13,361 nt of DNA from CAZDUS01 sp964609375 (GTDB lineage Bacteria > Verrucomicrobiota > Kiritimatiellia > CAIKKV01 > CAITUY01). The notes under the pieces are model-generated. The model did no database searches. It saw only the letters and a list, made by a program, of their open reading frames with translations, and was not told the DNA's origin. Position 1 is the first letter of the stretch. Each line of letters opens with the position of its first letter. The stretch is taken from NCBI GenBank assembly GCA_964609375.1, contig CAZSSA010000069.1, positions 1 to 13,361 on the forward strand, given 5' to 3'. Shown here piece after piece: positions 1 through 7,400 of the stretch. A program made the position numbers and the translations under genes.

Positions 1-17
1 CCCCCCCCTCTTCTGTT

Positions 18-41
18 CCCCTTCTTCCCATCCCCTCTCCC
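18..41 (-). other. Polypyrimidine stretch with potential G-quadruplex on the minus strand
   Basis: The first 41 bases are almost pure C and T, starting with eight C. On the minus strand this gives four G tracts of 3 to 4 bases (18-21, 27-29, 32-35, 39-41) with loops of 5, 2 and 3 bases, which fits the usual G3+N1-7 quadruplex pattern. It lies downstream of the terminator of the adjacent lipoprotein gene, in sequence with no gene in this window (1-80). A contig-end or poly-G sequencing artefact is possible for bases 1-8. No function is claimed. Confidence 0.3.
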
Positions 42-80
42 ATCAACGCCATCTTGAGCCCACTCTCACCATAAATCAAA

Positions 81-111
81 CGGGGCAGCACTCTCATCGA
101 GTCCTGCCCCG
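81..111 (-). terminator. Rho-independent terminator of the 318-aa lipoprotein gene
   Basis: This is an inverted repeat with outer arms CGGGGCAG (81-88) and CTGCCCCG (104-111), one C:C mismatch (89/103), inner arms ACTC (90-93) and GAGT (99-102), and a 5-base loop (94-98). Read on the minus strand, the stem is followed at once by TTTGATTTAT, a U-rich tail broken by G and A. It begins 24 bases after the stop codon of the minus-strand gene ending at 135, the usual place for an intrinsic terminator. It has no long T tract on the plus side, so it is directional. Confidence 0.8.
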
Positions 112-134
112 CCATATTCACTCTTTTAACGACT

Positions 135-1091
135 TCAGGGTGTCGTTGTTGTTGTCGTCGATACAACAATCGGCACCGCCTGGCCATTGAGATCACCGGT
201 CTTGCCGCCAACCTCAATCCATGTGCCAAGGATCCGGCGATCCGTCAATCGCATGCTCGTCGTTCCACCGGAGGAAGAAGAGACCCCGGAAATCGTCGCC
301 TGGAAATTCCCCACCATCTTGACCGTGATGTTGGCCGCACTGCGCCCACTGACTTCGAACTGCCCCATCACCTGATCACCTTCGGAATACGTAGGGAAAG
401 AGGTATCCTGATCCGTGCCGCTTGTCGACCGGATGCTGCCAAAACCGCCTTCGTACACACTGCCGTTGTTATCCACAATCCGCAACTTATTGCCTTCCTG
501 AATCACATTAAAGGCATAGATGCTGACCTTGGTGCTCCCAGGTGTACTCGTCGCCGTCGTGGCCCCACTACTCCCCACCGCATAAGCGTAATTCACAGAA
601 ATCGGCATGGGATTATCCAAAGGATAATTCTGTTCAAGCACAACAGTCCACACCCCAGTGTCATAGTCAATTGTTCCCGCACCAGTAAACTTCTGATTTC
701 CAGCCCGCTCATAACTACCACTCAACCCGCCTGCACCGTCGTCACGAAATTCCCCAACATTACCAAACAACACCGTGACCGACCCCGGCTTAATGGGGCC
801 ATAGTTCAGCTTTCCATTAATGACCAGTTGCGCGGCAGGCGCCGTACCATCCGCTTCGCCAGTTACCGGCGCATAGCTAGTCCCCGACCCCGTATCACCG
901 CTTGAAACAGGCGACGTCGTGTATTCCGAGACAAGATAACCACCACCGCCTTGTCCGCGATAATTTCCGCTGAAATTGACGAAATTGTAGCGGCTGTTCC
1001 AGGAATTTTCATCCCCGCTACCTTCCCATTCGCAGCCCACCAATCCGGCCCCAAGACAAATCATTAATGCATAACGGATTATATTCTTCAT
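135..1091 (-). CDS. Secreted lipoprotein of unknown function, 318 aa
   Basis: The N-terminus MKNIIRYALMICLGAGLVGC is a lipoprotein signal peptide: basic start, hydrophobic core, lipobox LVGC and +2 Glu, so the mature protein should be lipidated and exported. An ATG at 1100 would add three residues (MRD). I prefer 1091 because GAGAGG at 1103-1108 is 11 bases from it but only 2 bases from the 1100 start. The mature chain is rich in Gly, Ser and Thr, has no catalytic motif I recognise, and ends in a run of Thr (STTTTTTP). Roughly residues 90-170 contain an IKPGSVTV ... FRDDGAGGLSG ... GTIDYDTGVW ... ISVNYAY segment. It resembles a beta-rich motif I recall from phage baseplate-like and other bacterial proteins; this is recall only. 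A later stretch (NKLRIVDNNGSVYEGGFG, then FEVSGRSAANITVKMVGNF) suggests more beta strands. It follows the giant gene on the same strand after about 380 bases that include a scaffold gap and probably has its own promoter. The reading frame is secure; the function is unknown. Confidence 0.88.
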   Translation of the reverse strand: MKNIIRYALMICLGAGLVGCEWEGSGDENSWNSRYNFVNFSGNYRGQGGGGYLVSEYTTSPVSSGDTGSGTSYAPVTGEADGTAPAAQLVINGKLNYGPIKPGSVTVLFGNVGEFRDDGAGGLSGSYERAGNQKFTGAGTIDYDTGVWTVVLEQNYPLDNPMPISVNYAYAVGSSGATTATSTPGSTKVSIYAFNVIQEGNKLRIVDNNGSVYEGGFGSIRSTSGTDQDTSFPTYSEGDQVMGQFEVSGRSAANITVKMVGNFQATISGVSSSSGGTTSMRLTDRRILGTWIEVGGKTGDLNGQAVPIVVSTTTTTTP

Positions 1092-1102
1092 ATCACGCAT
1101 GT

Positions 1103-1108
1103 CCTCTC
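1103..1108 (-). promoter_or_regulatory. Ribosome-binding site deciding the start at 1091
   Basis: Minus-strand GAGAGG lies 11 bases before the ATG at 1091 and only 2 bases before the upstream in-frame ATG at 1100, so it favours the downstream start. Confidence 0.4.
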
Positions 1109-1122
1109 ATTTGAATTCCCAA

Positions 1123-1151
1123 AACCTACGAAATCGATCGTCTTTGGTCAA
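1123..1151 (-). promoter_or_regulatory. Possible sigma-70-type promoter for the 318-aa lipoprotein gene
   Basis: Minus-strand TTGACC (1151-1146, 5 of 6 matches to the -35 consensus) is separated by 17 bases from TAGGTT (1128-1123, 3 of 6 matches to -10). Transcription would start about 20-30 bases before the start codon. The weak -10 keeps confidence low. The -35 lies within a small 7-bp-periodic motif (1145-1160). Confidence 0.28.
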
Positions 1152-1206
1152 TGGTTAATGCACCGCCGCTACGTTCGCCACCTTCTATCACCACTGCACA
1201 AGGTGT

Positions 1207-1228
1207 CAGTCGCCGTCCCCGGCGACTG
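1207..1228. repeat. Perfect GC-rich hairpin, 9-bp stem with 4-base loop (REP-like)
   Basis: The arms CAGTCGCCG (1207-1215) and CGGCGACTG (1220-1228) are exact reverse complements around a 4-base loop. As minus-strand RNA the loop is GGGA, a GNRA tetraloop, which would make a very stable hairpin. Neither side has a T tract, so it is not a classic intrinsic terminator. Similar words flank it in direct orientation: ACTGCACAAGG at 1193-1203 and ACTGCATTAAGG at 1225-1236. It lies between the giant gene and the downstream lipoprotein gene. A REP-like interspersed element, or a 3'-end stabiliser for the giant transcript, are both possible. Confidence 0.6.
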
Positions 1229-1250
1229 CATTAAGGCACTCGTATGCCGC

Positions 1251-1305
1251 CACCATGGAAAATGGTCAATCAACCCATTTCCCATCAACCATTAACCATC
1301 TCCCA
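1251..1305. repeat. Left copy of a 55-bp exact direct repeat with 7-bp periodic motifs
   Basis: This block is identical base for base to 1406-1460 and abuts the N gap. Inside it, ATGG occurs at 1255 and 1262 (7 apart), then CAT (reverse-strand ATG) recurs every 7 bases at 1276, 1283, 1290 and 1297. It therefore consists of degenerate heptamers in two orientations. The ACCAT...ATGGT at its left end also makes a small inverted repeat. Confidence 0.8.
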
Positions 1306-1405
1306 NNNNNNNNNNNNNNNNNNNNNNNNNNNNNNNNNNNNNNNNNNNNNNNNNNNNNNNNNNNNNNNNNNNNNNNNNNNNNNNNNNNNNNNNNNNNNNN
1401 NNNNN
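1306..1405. other. Assembly gap of exactly 100 N
   Basis: One hundred N bases join two contigs. The round length suggests a placeholder rather than a measured size. The same 55 bp ends the left contig and starts the right contig, so the two ends may simply overlap in the assembly graph, or the gap may hide more copies of a short repeat. Confidence 0.97.
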
Positions 1406-1460
1406 CACCATGGAAAATGGTCAATCAACCCATTTCCCATCAACCATTAACCATCTCCCA
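1406..1460. repeat. Right copy of the 55-bp exact direct repeat
   Basis: Identical to 1251-1305. CAT occurs at 1431, 1438, 1445, 1452 and 1459, a strict 7-bp period, after ATGG at 1410 and 1417. It starts nine bases beyond the giant gene's stop codon (minus strand), so it would be transcribed as part of that gene's 3' region. No terminator is visible between the stop codon and this repeat. Confidence 0.8.
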
Positions 1461-1469
1461 TGCCTCTCT

Positions 1470-4400
1470 TTACTTCACCACCACGCGATAGAACCGCACA
1501 CTGGCCGCTGGCGACTGCTCGACATAAACATGATCCGCCGCGCCCGCGAACAACCCCAGCGGCGCATCCTGCCACGTCTTGAGGTTATCGCTGTACTGCA
1601 CCTGATAGCTCACGCCATCCTTGCCGGTCCACGTGAGGCTGAACAGGCCCTGCCCCGGCGTCACCGTTGCCACCTGTTTCACCTTCAGGACATCCGAAGC
1701 CGCCATGGCGGACGTCCGGGTCACCAGGATTTCCATGGCATCGCTGACCCCATCGCCATCAGCATCCCCATTCGGATCCAGCGGATCAAGCCCATTGAAC
1801 ACTTCGTCGTAATCAGACAATCCATCACCATCGGTGTCCCACAGGATCGGGCTAAGATCAGTCCCCTCGCTGGTGGCGTTCGCCGGATACGGCTCATAGT
1901 GATTGATATCACCCAAACCGCTCGCCATCCATGCAGCAACGGTGAGGTTGCTGTTGCCGGCACGCGCCACCACATAATCGGAATAGGTGATTTCAAACAC
2001 ATCCTCCAGTCCATCGCCATCATAATCCGTCTTTGTCGGATTCAGATCCAGCGGCTCAATTTCGTAGTTGCGAAGCAGCGTCAGCGTGTTGGCGCCGACA
2101 TCATAAGCCCCTCGCACCATCGTCCCGTAGTACATCCACTCCCATCCATCCGGCAACTGGTCGTCATCGGTATCACGATCCCTGATCACCACTCGGACGC
2201 CAGCCTTGGCAAGCCCCGCCTGTCCCCGCAAGTCCACGGGAAGCGGATGGTAGTCAGTCTCCGTCGTGCTTTCCTGGGCAAATCCCATCGGCTCAAAGGC
2301 GTCCAGCATCCGATTCCCGTTCACATCAATGAACGCCCGGACATAGTGGATCTTGTTATCCAGCCCTTGCATCAAATAATCACCCTTCTTGGACATCGGC
2401 ACATTCGTATTGCAGGTGTACATAACCTGCACTTGCCCTTCCGCCAACCCACTGAAGCCAGGCGACTCGAATGCCTGCACAATAATGGTGAGATTATTCG
2501 TCTGCCCTGGACCATATCCATGAGCCACTTTGCCGAAGTAGTACACATCGCCACCAATTTGCGATCTGCCTCCGTCAGCGGGCGATCGCAAATCAAGATT
2601 GATAGCACTCCACGGACTGTAGGATGAACTCGTCGCAAGCGTAGCCGCCTGTACCCTCACCCAGTATCGCCCATTGGTCCATGTCCCTGATGCATAACTG
2701 GAATTGGCGGGCACATAGTTGTCGCCGGCGAAGAATGGCAACGTAATCTTGCTGACACCATCCGCCCGGTAGGGCACGACGTTGGTCACAGAAATGACCG
2801 GCGTAAGATTAGTAGCCAATCCCACTTGCAACCTGTAAGCCGTTGCGTTGGCGTCCATCGTGAATGACAATTCATTCCTCGCGTATTGATACATGAAGTC
2901 ATAGCTTGTCGTAATCGTCGGCGTGGCTAACGTCACAACCGGCAGATTCACAGGCATGCTGGTCACAACAACTGGAGAATCATCCGCCCGGACTTGGAAC
3001 GTTTTACTCCCGGTTCCCATCCCGTAAAGCCCCGCATACAAATAATCCCCCTCATGGATGTAGTTGCGAGGCACATTCATGGTACGCGAATAGACAGGCC
3101 CGGCAACGTTGGCATTGGTGATCACATAGGTTCGTGCCCCATCAACCACCGGCCATGCCAGCCGCGGATATCCCGGCATGGTATCGGTCAGGCCGATTTC
3201 CACGTTATTGATATCGCCCCATCCCAGATTAACCGGCTGGAACTGGCCAATTCCGGCAGGCTCCAGAGCGGGCGCCCATTCACCATCGCTATCAGCATCC
3301 AGATAGGCAAAGACGTAGTTATTGCCCTCGCGGATATAGCCGGTGGTGAAGGCCGTAACGGTTGTGCTCCCAACGGCACATTGCATGGTCGCATCAGGGT
3401 AGCCATCCATCGCCGGCGTCGTATAGAAGTTCATGACAATGGCCGTAGTCGCCGCCGTATTGGTCCCGCCAAGCGCTTCCTCAATCGAGCCGCCCAACCT
3501 GCCCTTGTACAGCACATGCAGCGCCACCGCCGGCTGCGGATACGACGTTTTCAGCAATGGATCGCTATTCCTCATGTATTCCGCATAGTTGCTCCACCCA
3601 TCCAGATCCGGATCCAACTGAGCGTCATAATAGGCAGGATCCAATCCTCGCCGACCGGTCGCCAGGCATGGCCCGCGATACAGGATTTCCCATGCATCCG
3701 GAATCCCGTCGCCATCATCATATAGCTCGCCGTAGGTCCGATTGCCGGCTCCACCCCGGCTGTCATAATCGGAGAATCCGTCATTGTCGGAATCCGGATC
3801 AGCGGGGCTCATCCGCGCGAGATACTCGTATAGATTGGACAACCCGTCGCCATCAATATCCCCATAGGCGCCATTGCTGCCCGTGGCGTCATACGGATCC
3901 AACCCGTAAGCCATCTCCCACCAGTCGGGCATGCCATCGCCATCCGTGTCCTTGTTCAGGACCGGCGCCGTGTTCGTCGCATACACCGCCCCGTCCAGCC
4001 GCGCCGCCGATGCCCACCCGGTCAGCCAGTCCCCGGCCACCGAGAAATCCTGGGCCGATAGACCACCATCATCAAACCGGAAACTCGACAAACCGGACCC
4101 CTTCCCCACGGCGGCGCCATAGATGCTCTGGATGGCATCAATGTCGTCAGGCTGCAGAATAGGATCGGTAACGGCACCTGAGTAGAATGGATACATGATG
4201 GCAGTCGGGTCATCGGAATGGGCAACCCCAAGACTGTGACCAAACTCATGCAGCGCTACAAAGCGAAGATCCATTCCACCCGGCGTCCCAATCACCCAGC
4301 TTTCATCACTATCCAAATGGACGTCCCCGGCAACGGGTTCAGGATTGATATCATTCGGGTAATAGCCATATCCCAGAACGTTACCCGGACCATCCATCAC

Positions 4401-7400
4401 CTCCCATGAGAAATCAATGGAGAACGACTGTGCCGCGATACGGGTCTCGGTGAACGTGAGGGCCGCATGCTCTGCCCACTTGAAGAATTGATCCACAATC
4501 GCCTGTTTGCCTTCAGCAGGAGGCAACTGGGGCGTTGTCCCTGATATATAGAAAAGCAGATCAGCAGAACCACGGCCAGGGCCATCCCATCCATTCCCCC
4601 GCGTTGCGAAGGGCGCCACTTCCACTCCTGCAACCATATGCGGAGACAACAGCCGGACGACCTGTCCCGAGGTCAGGAAATCAGCCGCAGGCATCATCCA
4701 TGCAACCCCATCCGCCGCCGCCAGCGCCACCGCCTGCGCATCATTGACCGTCGCCACCAGATAGGTTCCGCCAATGTACTTATCCAGATAGACAACACCA
4801 CCGGCGGCTTGCACCGCCTGCACGGCGGCATTTTGCACCACGTCTTTATGGAACTGCACCAGCACCTTCCGCGCCCCATGGCTCCCATCCACGGTAAGCT
4901 TGGCCGAGATCTTGTCCGCCGGCTTCAACAGTCCGGACCACTGCACAACGTCGCCCAACGCCGCCAACTGCTGCCGTGTGGCCGTCACCACCCGGGCTTG
5001 CGTGCCGGCATAGTTCAACACCTTGATGCCCGCCGCCTCCAATGACGCCTTCGCTCCGGCATCGGCCTCCGTCGCAAACTGCACCAGCGCGTGCACGGGC
5101 TGTCCGGCAGGCAACGCCAGCATGTCCGCACTCAATCCGCCGACCGCCGTTACCACGCGGCTCTTCAGGGTAATCGTGCTGGCCGAATCCGCCAGCAGCG
5201 CCTCCGGCGCATTGTACCGCTCGGCGATCTCCGTCGCCGTCCGGGCCGACGACCACACGCGAACCTCATCCAGATACCCCTTGTAGCCATTGATGACAGC
5301 GCCTGAGGAGCGCGACGCCCCGATGGTCACCTCGTCCAGATCGTGATCCACGGCATAACCGAACACGGTCGGCGGCAGATCAATCGCATCCTTGCGCCAC
5401 GCGGCCAGTTTACCATTGACATACAGGGCCAATGCGTTGGACGCGCTGTCGTAGGTTCCCGCCACATGCGTCCATTCACCGGTGGTGGAAACCGTACCAG
5501 GCACCGCCGGATCCGTCAGCGCGGTCAACTCCACCCCGCTAAGCCGGACTTCGGTCTCGAGATTGCTGGTCGTCGTGGAATACTTGATGTACGGGCGTAA
5601 CTGCCCCGACGGGGCGTTGGTCGTCAAGCCCATCTCATAGTTGATGCCGCTCTGACCGGGCATCACGCCACCCACATACCGGCTGATCAGCACGCCACCG
5701 GCACTGTTCGTGTCCGGCTTGACCCACATCTCCAGGGACCAGCTCTCGGACATCAGCTTGTTGCTGGGCGGCACAATCACGCGGGCAGTCCCGTTCAGGT
5801 ACACCGACCGCGGTACGGACGGCTCCAGCGGATTCAACGGATCGGTAGGACGCACCGGTCGCGGACTGGTCGCCGGACGTGTGGAGTCATAGACGGTATC
5901 CGTAAAGCCCGTCACTTCCTCCCAGTCCGTCAGCCCGTCATCGTCGGTATCCTTGTTGTCCGGCAAAGTGCCACGGGTCAATTCCTGGAGATTGATCAGG
6001 TAATCGCCATCGCTGTCCTCGTTCTTATCCGGGATCCCGTCGCCATCCGAATCTCCGCTGTTGGGATTGAGGCCGCAGCGGTATTCGATGAAGTTGGTCA
6101 GACCATCGCCATCCGGATCGCCGTCCGGACCATTCACCCCGGTCGGGTCCAGAGGATCCAGCCCATAGGTCTCCTCCCACTCATCCGGCAACCCGTCGCC
6201 ATCGGTATCAAACGGCGTGGCCGCCGGCGCTCCGCCGCCGTCCCACAGGGTGATATCCTCATCAGCCTCCGCCCAGCGCAAGGGCAGAAGATCCGTGAAC
6301 AGCACATGGCTGGTGTCGACCGGCGTGGACGGAGCAAATGCGGGCGCCAACGGATGGATCTGGTCCAATACATTCGGCGCTGTGAAGTACCGCATATTGT
6401 ACGGGTTGCTGTGGTTCGGATAGACGATGTCGGTAAGCCGCCGCGGATCGCCCAGGTCCACCGCCGGCCGCTCGGGTATATGCGCCGCGGCATTCTCAAT
6501 CCACGGCACATACTGGTAGTCCGTATACCGCTGGGAAGCTTCGGGACTGGCACCCCAGAACCACGCCGCCACATAGTCCGTCGGGCGGTTGTTCATCATG
6601 ACAACATCAAAGCCGCCCGGCGATACCGGCGAATGGTCCGGATCCGGCAAATCATCAAACGAGTAAAGACCGTACAGGACCGTGGGCGTAGTGGCGAACG
6701 CCAGGACGTCCGCCTGCTTCATCCGCCGCTTCAGGCCCGCCACAACATCCACCTGGGTCCGGCAACCATCCCAGATGCGCACTTCGTCAATCCAGCCCTT
6801 GAAGAAACTGTGCGGTGATGGCGGAGGAATAAACGGCCGGGGAAAAACCGTGCCGCCGGGCATGTAGTCCCCGGCGCCAATGACAAAAGGCGCGCTGCTC
6901 AACCTGACAAACGCCTCGTTTCCGAACCGGCCCACGGCCGGAAGTTCGTTGGGCGTAACCGATTGCGCCATCTTGCCGTTGATATATAGCGTCAGACGTC
7001 CGCGCTGCTGACCGGGAATAGGAACAGAATAAGTTCCCGCCAGGTGGGTCCAGTTCGTAGACGAGAGCGGCGTCATTGAGCCGGCCTTGGCCTGGTAGAA
7101 AATGACGGCATCGCCATCGCCCGTATATTCCACATAGGGGACACCGGCCTCATCGAGGGCCAGGCGGAAATTGATCCTCAAGCTGTCGCCACCCAGCGGA
7201 TTGCCGGCGGGGACCAACAGCGGACGCTCAACAATGATCTGGCGCTGACCGGAAATCGGATTCACCGGCCTGACCCAGGCCTCCACCGTGAAACTCCGGA
7301 ACGTATCAACAAAGAAGTGATAGGATGGATCCGTACGCGCATAGGCGTCACGGCCCGGCGGCAGATAGAGCGCCCGGCGCTTGATCGGGCTCTCCGTGGT

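Noticed and set aside
1251..1460. CRISPR array or transposon ends for the two 55-bp copies
   Set aside because: There are only two copies in direct orientation, separated by N, with no spacers, no terminal inverted repeats and no transposase or cas gene. An assembly overlap is the simpler explanation.
1410..2627. Long open frame on the plus strand (405 codons), antisense to the giant gene
   Set aside because: It starts inside the 55-bp repeat and lies fully opposite a gene with a clear domain structure. Its product is a His/Arg/Ile-rich sequence without domains, as expected from reading GAT/GGC-rich calcium-motif codons backwards.
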